In this document: in pieces, positions 34,286 through 44,165 of the stretch
How the letters are laid out: each line of letters starts with the position of its first letter
Position numbering within the stretch: the first letter of the stretch is position 1
Assembly (NCBI RefSeq): GCF_021130785.1
Contig: NC_060211.1
Location: 127,421,001-127,485,000, forward strand
Reading direction: 5' to 3'
DNA length: 64,000 bases
Source: Homalodisca vitripennis
Taxonomy: Eukaryota > Arthropoda > Insecta > Hemiptera > Cicadellidae
The notes under the pieces: model-generated
Seen by the model: only the letters and a program-made list of their open reading frames with translations
Databases searched by the model: none
Told to the model about the DNA's origin: nothing
Program-made: the position numbers and the translations under genes

Positions 34286-34830
34286 TTAACCCTTTAACTG
34301 ATGGTCTTTTTCCCTAAAATGCTAAATTTGATATTATTATAGTTTATTTTAACTCTGAAAAGCTATTATTATGATTTAATAATAAATCCTATCTAAAAAC
34401 ATAAAATAACACAAAAATTGAGTTATATTTTCAATAGGAAAGACAAAAAATGCAAAACAGAGGTTTTGGGTGTAGTACATTATTCAAGAATCTACCGATG
34501 TGGTTAGCTTCCACTGAAGCCAACCACCGTTAGTTAAAGGTGAAACCTCCCGGGAACTTTACCACTGACCAGTGATACTCCTATAAAAGGAGTCGCCTCT
34601 AACATTCTCTAACATTAGACCTGGCAATTGAAACTTCATCTCCAAGGTTAACTCCTGAGTAACGCCTCCAAGAGTAGCAGAGTAGTGCTGTAGGCCACAA
34701 AGCCATCCTGACGATGTTTTGAACGTGCACATAGCTCACTTATGATTTGCTCCAGCAGTGGTCACTCACTTATTGCTTTGGCAGTGTTCTAATACGTCAT
34801 GATCGTGACTCTTAGTGCTTATAGGGTTAA
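34286..34830. mobile_element. TTAACCCT-ended MITE, 545 bp
   Basis: The left end reads TTAACCCTTTAACTGATGG (34286). The reversed right end reads TTAACCCTATAAGCACTAAG (to 34830). The first eight bases match and similarity then weakens, so the pairing is fair but not certain. The interior contains a less AT-rich segment (34500-34800) with no reading frame. It belongs in style with the elements at 29186 and 32096. Confidence 0.55.
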
Positions 34831-35208
34831 TGAATTAAAATAGTTTATTTTGATAATGATTCAAATATTTTAAAGTGTTTAATAATTCAAATTATAAATT
34901 TGTAGGGTGGTTAACATGCTACCATCAAGTGATTAGTCTTACAAAAATGTTAAGAGACACCTTTCTTAAGTAGTGTGTGAGACGTTAATCTGAGTTTGGT
35001 GATTATCAGGTAGCTATATGACGTATCAACACTCTCTCACACCTTCCCATTGGTATTCTCTACATACTCAGTTAAAGAAAAAAACTTCTGTATTTCTGCT
35101 CATACTTCCTATGAAGGAGTTTGTATCTTTCCTAAACTTTTTAGAATATTGTGCTCTAAAACCTATATATAAAAATTTTAAAAGTTGTACTTTATGACTA
35201 TAAAAATT
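34831..35208. other. Intergenic, no feature recognised
   Basis: AT-rich, nothing supported. Confidence 0.45.
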
Positions 35209-35420
35209 AATCATTGTTTTTATTAGGAATGGCATGAAGAAAATGTAATATCAATACCAGAATCATTGTTTTTATTAGAAATGGCATGAAGAAAATGTAA
35301 TATCAATACCAGAATCATTGTTTTTATTAAGAATGGCATGAAGAAAATGTAATATCAATACCAGAATCATTGTTTTTATTAGAAATGGCATGAAGAAAAT
35401 GTAATATCAATACCAGAATT
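35209..35420. repeat. Tandem repeat, 52-bp unit, 4 copies
   Basis: The unit starting AATCATTGTTTTTATTAG and running through ATGGCATGAAGAAAATG to ATACCAG occurs at 35209, 35261, 35313 and about 35366, nearly identical each time. This is a young minisatellite with no coding periodicity. Confidence 0.95.
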
Positions 35421-36212
35421 TGGTCTCTATTCTGGATTCGATACTGTACAAATAACTAAGGTAATATACAGTAAAGGTTAATTAATGTTTTTATAAAGCC
35501 ATTGATTTTATTGGTAATAGGATATTGAAAATTATTTTGTTTGTATGGAAATGAGGGGCTATTTATTCAAGCCAAAACCCTGTATAACTTATTTGTGTAT
35601 ATGGCAGTGAGTGGTTGCCATAATTTGTTATTAAATTGGCTGTGAAAGAAATAATATCATAGTCATGTGTTTCTTTTACTACTATAAATAGTACTTCCAA
35701 TCCTGGTCAAGTTAAGATTGCTCTTCCTCCCTTATCAAAATTCTCATGTCAAAACTGGCTTCTTGCCCTCTTTAATCATAAATATAATATACTAAATGGC
35801 TTTGATTTTTACCACTATAACTAATCTGGCTGGAAAAATTATCGTTATCTATAAAAAAAAATTAGGGTGAAACTACTTATATTCTTTTACTAGTGGTTAC
35901 CCACAGTTTCACACACTTATGAGCAAAACATTCACAGCTTTGTTCATCAAGGTGGGTTTTAGAACACTGTTTAAATATTATTTTTAATAACAACACCTTT
36001 AGATAGATGGTTTATTCTTCACTGGTGCAATCTAAAATAAAAATTGTATAGTAACTTTAAAACTTTTCCAATGTTTCTCACCTTTTAAATCTTCCTTGGA
36101 CTTATAGAAATATTTTAAAACCAAAATTATTCCAGCCATTCTCTAGGCTGACGTACATATATATAAGTATTTGTGTATATAGTATAAATGAAATTACACC
36201 TACACACACACA
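35421..36212. other. Intergenic, no feature recognised
   Basis: AT-rich sequence up to the Helitron insertion point. Nothing supported. Confidence 0.4.
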
Positions 36213-37135
36213 TCTATATATATAAAAATGAATGTTTGTATGTTTGTCCTTTATGGAATCGTGAACTATTGGACCGATCATGATGAAAATTTGTACGTAT
36301 ATGTATTTTTCCACGGAGAAGGTTTATAAGCTATGCCCATCCCTTTCCCGATTCAGGATTCCACCCCACTGGTTACAGAAATACCCATAAGAAATGCATT
36401 GCAGCAAACATATGTTAACGTCTTTTCAAATTTTTAATCAGCTGTTCTTGTAAACATATATTACACTTATAGTTTTAAAGCATAGAGTAAGCTTAAGAGA
36501 AACGACAAATTTTGTTTAAACTGTTTTTGCAATCACTGTTAAACATAGACTTTACTATCCAGATAATACAATTCAAATTTGACGTAAAAATTCACCTTTA
36601 ACTGCAATATTTATTTAATATAAACCATGCTCATGCTTGATCAGAAGAGTAATGCAGATATCATAATTACTATCTTACGTTGGCTACAAATATAAAGAAT
36701 GTTATAAAATCAACCTTAGTTGTTTTTTTTGACAGAAGTATGGTTCTCAAAACTCCGTGTGTACATATTCTCTCGATCGAGACAACAAAGCAAGCTCAAT
36801 CGTGGCATCGGAGATATAACTAATTTAATCTAAAATTTATTATAGTAAAAAAAAAAAATTTACTAAGTAATATAAGGACTTCGGTTCTTAAGATTTGCGT
36901 GCGAAGCCGTGGGTAACAGCTAGATAGAGGCAGGAATATGGTACATACCTTCATAATACGCCCAAGAGGCTCACGATGGAACGACTATCAATTATCTCAG
37001 CAATGTTTAGAATGTGATAGAAAAAGAATAAGTGAATATAGTGTACTGTTTTCAACGGGAAATTGCGTGCGAAGCCGCGGGCAACTTTTGCAAAAAATTA
37101 TTGAAATGCGCAGCAAAGCGCGCCGGGCCCGCTAG
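36213..37135 (+). mobile_element. Non-autonomous Helitron 1
   Basis: It starts TCTATATATATAAAAATGAATG after an A (36212) and ends CGGGCCCGCTAG at 37135 followed by T, matching the Helitron rules of A|TC...CTRR|T with a GC-rich hairpin before the 3' end. An earlier CTAG end preceded by GCGAAGCCGTGGGTAACAG lies at 36920-36923, so the 3' part is a partial duplication of the terminus. No Rep/helicase coding sequence is present. Its first 120 bases match Helitron 2 closely, identifying both as one family. Confidence 0.75.
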
Positions 37136-37798
37136 TCTATATATATAAAAATGAATGATTGTGTGTTTGTCCTTTATGGAATCTTAAACTATTTGACCTA
37201 TCATTACGAAAATTTGTATGTGTATGTATTTTTCCACGAAGAAGGTTTCTATGCTATGTCTATTGATGTAACTCGCCTCCAGGTGGCGTTGCCAAAGATA
37301 ATAGTTTTCAAAGCGCCTGCACATTATAAACTGCAATTACGAGACAGTTACGAATATTTAATAGCCAAACACTATTTGAAGGCGCTAAGTTATGATTTTT
37401 TTTTTTTTCATTTTTATTATTTCAACGGCATAACCATTTTAACAAGTAAGTTTCAATTTTATCTAGATGCATAACAATTGACCAAAGAAACTAATTAGTA
37501 GACAAAAACAAAAACAATAGAATATGCAACCAGTAAACAAAACAATAGATACATAATGAAACAAATAGATATGAATTGTAAGATGCATAACAAGAAAGTA
37601 TAAATAGATAACAAGTAATGTGTAACAATAAATAGATAAATATTATAACAATAACAAAGAAAGATGCTTAACAAGAACGATGCAAAACAAGAAATTAACT
37701 ATTACGTAGGTAACAGTTTTGAAAAACAATAATAAAATAAAAGACTGAGACACAACACAGGCAGGGTAGGTGTAGAGACGAGCCAATAATAATAACAG

Positions 37799-38188
37799 CT
37801 ACAGTGATGCAAGCCGGCTTTTGATTGCAGATTTGGATGCGTTAAAGATGTCGAGGGTGGATGGAATGTTGTTCCCTAGCCGCTGAATCCTCAGTATTGG
37901 GCCATTTGCTGCATAAGAGGAGGAAGCTGCGACCTTGGTGAAAGAATTCATGGCTCTGGTTCCAAACGATGCCTTGAAGTTGATTTTTTCTAGAAGGTCA
38001 GGGCAGTCCAACTCAGTGTTGATCAAACGGTAGAGAAACATCACATCCTGAATACAGCGTCTAGAACTGAGTGATGGTATGTTCAGGAAAGTAGCAATAT
38101 CTTGTATGGGGACCTCTGTGTATCTATAACCAAGACGAACCCCAACAAGTCGCAAGAAACGTCTCTGTATCTTCTCAATATCATCCAC
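37799..38188 (-). pseudogene. LINE ORF2 C-terminal region
   Basis: About 129 codons starting DDIEKIQRRFLRLVG and continuing through VPIQDIATFLNIPSLSSRR and FLYRLINTELDCP to a stop at 37799. This is the conserved C-terminal part of insect Jockey/CR1-like ORF2 proteins (the IQRRFLR block, the R-rich D-x-x-FLYRLIN block). It overlaps the end of the RT piece in another frame, so a frameshift separates them. Confidence 0.85.
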
Positions 38189-39175
38189 AAGGTAGTGCTA
38201 GTGCGGTGACCAAACGACGCTGCAGTACTCGAGATGGGGGTCTGACATGTGCATAGTACAAAATCTTCAATGAGTGAATGTCGTTAAAGGGCTTGATGAG
38301 TCTCAGTATCAAGCCCAAGTTGCGAGCAGCCTTATTGCATATATTCCTGATGTGAAGTTCCCAAGATATATTAGATGATAAAGTCACACCAAGATCCTTG
38401 ACAGATAAGCTTCTATGAAGTGCATGACCTCTGATTGAGTAGGTGTGTAAGACTGGAGACTTATTGCGGTTGAAAGTGATGCAGCTGGACTTGTCAAGGT
38501 TGAGAGTCATTGAGTTAGCTTGAGACCATACATCTACTTGTGTGAGATTGTTCTGAAGGAGTACAGCATCTTCAGCAGTGCAAATCTTCATGTAAAGCTT
38601 CAAATCGTCTGCAAAGAGAAGATGTTTGCAGCGAAGACGAGATGTGACATCATTTATGTATAGGTTAAATAATGAAGGGCCTAGGTGAGACCCCTGAGGT
38701 ACACCAGACGTAGCAACAAATTCTTTTGAGATGTGTGATCTGTATCGCACTTGAAGGATTCTGTGTTGAAGGTAACTCTCAAGCCAACGGAGAAAGGTTC
38801 CTTTGAACCCATATGCTTCCAGCTTCCTTATCAGAATGGTGTGGGACACTCGATCAAACGCCTTGGTGAAATCCAGCTCTATAGTATCAACTTGTTGCCT
38901 GAGCGTTAGTGCGTCAATTATGTAATCCTGAAATAGGACAAGGTTTGTAACAGGAGATCTGCCAGATGTGAAGCCGTGCTGGTGAATGTTGAGGTGAGCT
39001 TATGCTTTGAATTGAATAAGGTTGAAGGACAAGTTTCTCAAATACCTTTGCAAAGACGGATAATATTGCAATAGGACAATAGTTTGTGACTGATTCTTTT
39101 GGCCCTTTCTTGTAGATTGGTACAATATGGCTCCTCTTTAGGGCTCTGGGAAAAATGCCAGTACTAAGAGATTGA
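38181..39175 (-). pseudogene. LINE ORF2 reverse transcriptase
   Basis: The stretch 38849-38181 is open and encodes RT motifs: KLEAYGFKG, then SGVPQGSHLGPSLFN followed by YINDV, then the catalytic LLFADDLKLY with the FADD pair intact, and the thumb (SCITFNRNKS, VKDLGVTLSS). Upstream in other frames (39175-38850) lie IVPIYKKG and LDFTKAFDRVSHT, the latter with the first catalytic Asp. Because of frameshifts on both sides of the open stretch the element is inactive, but divergence is low enough that the RT core is still easily readable. Confidence 0.88.
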
Positions 39176-39235
39176 TTAAGCAGTGTAGTAAGTTAGTAGT
39201 GGTGATAGCAGATCAGCACCACTAACTACACTGTT

Positions 39236-39267
39236 TAATACATTAATATAATTATATTAATGTATTA
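39236..39267. repeat. 32-bp perfect AT palindrome
   Basis: The 32 bases from 39236 to 39267 equal their own reverse complement (core ATTAATATAATTATATTAAT). It lies between the truncated 5' end of the LINE and the rest of Helitron 2. Confidence 0.93.
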
Positions 39268-39532
39268 TCTTTAATACAAATATAATCATTTGACAAATGA
39301 TGTATATTTGTCTTGAAGATAAATTTCTGGTTGAACTTATAGCTTGAGTGTTAGACCACTTTATAATAAAACACATGTACGTGTACAATGGCTATAAACA
39401 TATACAGATTTTCTTGATCATGGCAACAAAGCAAACTCTACATCAGCGTTGGAAATATAATTTACTTGAGCCAGAAGTGCACATACATGGGTAACGCTTA
39501 CGAAAGCGTGCGAAGCCGCGGGAAACGGCTAG

Positions 39533-39703
39533 TATGTATATATAAAATTATAATTAATTGTAATTTTTTAATGTTAATGTGTGTGTGTAAACAAACCATA
39601 TAAAATTAATACAGTTGAACTATGAAGAATAATCAAGTAACTTTGGTCAAAGCATATGTGATATAAACATATGATAGTTTGTATTAATTAATTATTCACC
39701 ACA
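39533..39703 (-). repeat. Possible 3' LTR of the Ty3/Gypsy remnant
   Basis: On the minus strand a purine-rich tract (AAGAAGGGGTGAA, plus positions 39704-39716) is followed at once by TGTGGTGAATAATT, as expected for a polypurine tract and the TG start of a 3' LTR. Only about 170 bases exist before the Helitron end, and no second LTR was found, so the limits are uncertain. Confidence 0.35.
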
Positions 39704-40744
39704 TTCACCCCTTCTTGATAGTGAATAGTCTTCTAGGTATTATGGAAGATATATATTTCTTGTAATTCATCTTTAAGGCGGGTAGTCAGAGTTATGAATT
39801 TGTTTAGTTGGTTGAGGGGAATCCATGTTTGATGACAAAGCTTATGAATTCCCTAGTTTAGATGAATGAGTACGTGGTGCAAGACGATCACGATCCAGCG
39901 GAGAGCTACTTGTCACATCCATCATAGATGTATCCTGATTTGATATTTGTGATTCTTCAGAGATATTAGTGTACGGTTTATCCACTACCAAAACATTGAT
40001 CTATGTTATCTTTTGATAGTACAGCGACATTGTCTCGTTTTGGAGGTAGCTGTTTTGGGAAACTATCTTCTCATCTCTGTTATTGAGATGTATAGTTGCA
40101 TAATTGGGATCTACATGTATTAGTTCGACATTGTCTACCAGCAGATCATACTTGCTCTGTCTTACATTTCTCTTCAAAAACAAAAATGAGATTCAAGTAG
40201 CCAGGTTGGTAAAGATTGGCTGTTTGAAGATTTTCTGGTATGAATAAACATTCATTCATGCGGTGTCACATTTGTAGCAGTGCATAGCAAAGACCTAATA
40301 AAATGTAAGGAATCGTTTAATACATACTCCCATTCATTTATTCTTAAATTGCGACTTTTTAGCAACAGTGTAATAGCCTTCCAGATTATGCCATTGTAAC
40401 ATCGATTTCCTTGAGGATTTTATGGTGTAGTTCTATTTGTGGCTATGCCTTTGGAGTTAAGAAAGTCTTTAAGATCTTTTGACATGCAAGGAGAGCCCCT
40501 GTCAGTATGAATATAAGAGGGTAATCCAAATAAACAAAACAGGTCACTTAACTTTTCCATTACTGTGATCGATGTTGTCTCATTTTGTTTACCAAGTCTG
40601 TAAACAATGTTGTATTTATAACATGCAAATTCCAAGTGCCACCTAAGTATCTTTTTGTTTTAAATTTTACTATAGTGACTATTGTGAAACATGAATGAGA
40701 CAGATTTCTGGTCAGTGATGAGTCGGATTTAATAGACAATATTC

Positions 40745-41384
40745 TTTATTTACATATTCATAGAGAATAGTAAAAGCGTCCTTAAGACTAACAATTTTAA
40801 AATTTGTATACAATAAATTGGTCTTGTTTTTTCCATCAAACATCTCTTTCTAGATATTCTTCAATGGTGTAGAAGGGATTTTCTAGCAGCCACTTCTTTA
40901 CTTCACTCCTGAAAGCCTTTGTGTTACTCTTCTTCAGATCTTCTGGTAAATAGTTCCACAGCTTTATACCCATGTATGATGGCTTCTCCTCAAACAGGGC
41001 AATTCGATGCACAGGAAGATGAAAGTTTTCAGCCCTGTGAGTGTTGTAATGATGGATGTCACGACCTCTTGGTAGTCCGTTATTGGTAGTCTTGGTAATC
41101 AAAGCTGTTGGTAGTCCGTTATTGTGAACAAAGGTAACTGCTTCCAGAATATAGAGAGCCGTGACCGTCAATATTGATAAGTTAACAAAGAATGGACGAC
41201 AACTGTCTCTCTGTTATAAGCCAGTCAGTGCTCCTACTGCCTTTTTCTGGATTACTAAGATGCGATGTAGGTTGCCTATTGAAGAGTTTCCCCATACTAA
41301 GATACCATAACAGAGATGAGATTCTAAAAGAGCATGATATGCTATTTTAGCCGTTCTGATTGGTCATTGGAAGTGATGACCAAT
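40745..41384 (-). pseudogene. LINE 3' fragment inserted in the Gypsy RNase H
   Basis: Minus-strand sequence encodes a non-LTR ORF2 C-terminus: ESHLCYGILVWGNSS, IQKKAVGAL, DSCRPFFVNLSILTV, then the open stretch 41171-40836 with YILEAVTFV, a basic RENFHLPVHRIALF-like block, YMGIKLWNYLPEDLKK and the terminal FYTIEEYL. A polyadenylation-like AATAAAG follows near 40755. It splits the Gypsy RNase H after ALKNWQN. The 5' junction coincides with a 13-bp-arm inverted repeat (41355-41388). Confidence 0.82.
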
Positions 41385-41388
41385 CAGA
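41355..41388. repeat. Perfect inverted repeat, 13-bp arms, 8-nt loop
   Basis: TCTGATTGGTCAT (41355-41367) and its exact reverse complement (41376-41388) around tggaagtg. It lies at the junction between Gypsy RNase H and the LINE insertion. Confidence 0.95.
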
Positions 41389-42270
41389 GTTTTGCCAATT
41401 TTTTAAAGCTTCAACGATAGCGTAAGCTTCTTTTTCTACTGCAGAGTGTCTTTGTTCACTTGACATCAAGTTTCGTGAGGAAAATGCTGCTGGATGTCCA
41501 TTCTGCGAGAAGCTAGCAGCAATGGAATGCTCAGATGCATCTGTTTCAACTTCAAACAAAATACTTTCATCTATAGCAGAAATAGTGGATTTCTTGTTTT
41601 AAATTTTGAAGACTGAGGTAGCCTGAGATGAAACTGGGAATGTTATTGTTTGTATTAAACTTTGAAATTTGTCTGAATAGTGTGATATCCACTTAGAATA
41701 ATGCAATAGCATACCAATAGTTCTTAACAAAGCTGTGTCTGTAGGCAGTGATAGATTTTCTAGTGGTTTGAGTCTATCCTGATCAGGTCTAACAGTTCTG
41801 TTATTTACCTCATAGCCTAATAGTTTTGTTAATGGAGAGAATAGCTGCTTTTCTTATCATTTATGGTAAATCCAAATTTCTTGACAGCAACAAGGTACTT
41901 ATTTAGGTTAATATCATGTTCATGTTGATCCTTGTCACACACTGTAATGCCATCCAAATATAAAGAGGTTCCACTTAGATTCTCAGATTGTATAATGCCA
42001 TCGATCACCCTCTGGAAACAAGCTACACCATTTGTTACCCCAAATGGAATTCTGGTAAATTGGTAAAGCCAACCACCAGCTTCAAAAGCAGTGTATTTCT
42101 TTTCATCATCTCATGGGAATTTGATTATAAGCACTAGAAAAATCTATGGTGCTAAAAACAGAATATTTCAACACTTGAGAGTCAACATGCTCCATGTTAG
42201 GTAGAGGATAAGCATCTACGAGAATAAAGCGGTTGATCTAGTCTATCACCATACGTCACACTGTTTCTAT

Positions 42271-42580
42271 AGACTATATATGCACTATAATTTACTATAA
42301 AAGATGCGAATGTTCATAATTCTAACACAATATAGAAAGATGGCTTTCAGAGCACAAACAGAAAACTTCAGTTGAATGCAGAGTTCAATGTCCAAGCTCT
42401 AGCACAGGAGGCATCTTTAAATATTATTATTAAAATGCAATGCACAGGACAACACTAAACATTCACAGTTGGACAAAGAAGACCATACAATATTCATGGC
42501 CGACACTAATGGCTGTCATAAAAACTTAAATCACAATAATAATTAAAAAAATGTAAATAAAGTAAGAACCAATTTCTCTT
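42271..42580. other. Unassigned sequence between Gypsy remnant and LINE fragment
   Basis: AT-rich, no motif recognised. It could hold a decayed piece of either neighbour. Confidence 0.35.
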
Positions 42581-43690
42581 GGCTTATGCATTTAAATATA
42601 CAAGGAGGGATATCTTATAAAATAAGAGACCTCGAAACCTTTCTTGAAAAATTGACATTGGTGTAATTTCTTTAAAAGAACACTGTTTACAGTCTGATCA
42701 ACTTACTATTCTAAATAGTATACCTAATTTTAAGATAGCAACATATTATTGTAGAAAATATGGCCAAGGTGGTTGGTGGTACTTGTATTTTGTTGAAGAA
42801 TATCTTAAATTTTGTTGAAAGAAGTGTTTCGAGTATTTATTTTTAGGATTCAATATTTGAAGAATCAAGTATAAAACTAACATTAAAATTCAATCATTTT
42901 TACAATTTATAGAGTTCCTAATGCCTAATCCTAATAAAGGAGATTTTCCATGATTTTTTTAATAAATGTGAATCTTTATTTGTTGTATTAGAAAAGGAAA
43001 CTAGAAATAAGACTACTTACATTACAATGGATGTAAATATAGATTTACCTGAAAGTAGTAGAGTGCCTAACCTCAGGGTCAGGTTTTAAAATTTCATTAG
43101 GCTTCATGTGTATATTAAATGTTTTCTAGAGCCCACAAGAATAACTTCTTTTTCTAAAACAAGTATTTATAACATCCTCAGTAATCAATGATTAACCGAT
43201 TACAAAAAAACATATTTGTGACCTGAGGATATCAGATCCTCAGGATCTCTTTCAAGCACTGATGGAGACTAACAAATCTTGTAAAAACGAGAAAGTGCAT
43301 TAAGCCTCAAAACAAAAACACCAAACTTTTTAAATGCTCTTAGTGAGATCCATTGAAATGTTCATGAGTAAATGGACCCTCAAAATAGTTTTAAAAGCTT
43401 CTTTTTACAATTTAAGTTGACCTTTGAAAATTCTTTTCCTTTAAAACATGTTTTAAAAAGATTAACAACAAAACCGAACAACACGGATAACTCTAGGATT
43501 TAAATGTATGTAGCACAAGAAAGAAACAACTTAACAAAACAAACTTGTGATTCACATTATTTTGACAATACTTTAAGAACTATAACAAAATATTAAGATA
43601 ATAAAACTAAGAAACTAGATCATTGTAAGTTTATTGAATCCTCAGAAAATAAAAGTAAGGCAGCCGTAATTTAAATCTGAACAGTATCTG
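42581..43690 (+). pseudogene. LINE endonuclease-linker fragment (plus strand)
   Basis: Plus-strand frames resemble the N-terminal endonuclease of a Jockey/CR1-type ORF2: LNIQGGISYKIRDLETFLEKL near 42590-42655, then NTVYSL, IATYYCRKYGQGGGTCI-like residues near 42740-42790, and a TMDVNIDLPESS motif near 43025 where functional elements usually read GDFN. The linker continues in broken frames to about 43690. Many stops. It is in the opposite orientation to the neighbouring Gypsy and LINE pieces. Confidence 0.6.
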
Positions 43691-44161
43691 AAACGTGCAA
43701 AACTCTGCTATTCTCTACTATTCATTGTTAATAATAAACCTTAAACAAAAAACTAGGTTTTGGCTTTCTTCATTTTTAGTTTCGTCTATATGCCAGATGG
43801 CTGCCGCAGTCACATGTTTATTACACAACATTTGTTGTCTTACTGGAAGTGATTAATTTGGACTGTAATTAATTTATTAAATGAATAATAGTTTGAAACA
43901 GTTATGTAAATTACTAAATTAGTATAAGAATACAACAATTACATTAATTAATTATTGATGCTTGTTTTTTAAGCTAAGGTTCATTTAAATTATAATTTAA
44001 ATAAATGGATTTGTGTTCAGTTATAAATGTATATATGTTACTTTAATTATTTATGAGGTAAAGTGGTTGAGAGGACTTTATAGTCCTAACTTCGTCTCTA
44101 ATAAAGACATTTTTTATTTCATTCTTCAATTCTGAAATGGAAAATAATTTTTACAAAGTAT
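43691..44161. other. Intergenic, no feature recognised
   Basis: AT-rich, nothing supported before the target duplication at 44162. Confidence 0.4.
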
Positions 44162-44165
44162 ATTT

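Larger units (their letters stand above)
37399..39175 (-). mobile_element. 5'-truncated non-LTR retrotransposon (LINE) in Helitron 2
   Basis: A minus-strand LINE with a poly(A) tail represented by the T run at about 37399-37411 and a 3' UTR of simple (TAAATAGA-like) repeats. The 5' end is truncated within the reverse transcriptase, near 39175. The coding region retains RT motifs in several frames, described in the next entries. No target duplication could be fixed with confidence. Confidence 0.8.
37136..39532 (+). mobile_element. Non-autonomous Helitron 2, carrying a LINE insertion
   Basis: It begins TCTATATATATAAAAATGAATG directly after the CTAG of Helitron 1 and ends GCCGCGGGAAACGGCTAG at 39532 followed by T. 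The 3' end contains a GCCG/CGGC hairpin. The interior is interrupted by a minus-strand LINE (about 37399-39175). Without this insertion the element would be about 0.6 kb. No Rep/helicase sequence is seen. Confidence 0.75.
39840..42270 (-). pseudogene. Ty3/Gypsy retrotransposon pol remnant (RT, RNase H, integrase), interrupted by a LINE
   Basis: On the minus strand, in order: RT near 42260-41590 in broken frames (residues like FSTIDFSSAYNQIPM and, later, LSPLTKLLGYEV); RNase H open at 41559-41385 (FEVETDASEHSIAASFSQNG, SSRNLMSSEQRHSAVEKEAYAIVEAL); then, beyond the LINE insertion, the RNase H end and connection (LEFACYKYNIVYRLGKQN) and integrase (LFGLPSYIHTDRGSPCMSKDL) at about 40740-40420; and a C-terminal tail at 40183-39850 with KYDLLVDNVELIHVDPNYA. 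The order RT-RNaseH-IN is that of Ty3/Gypsy. Gag, protease and the start of RT are missing, no envelope-like frame was seen, and stops are frequent. This is a dead insect retrotransposon. Confidence 0.88.
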
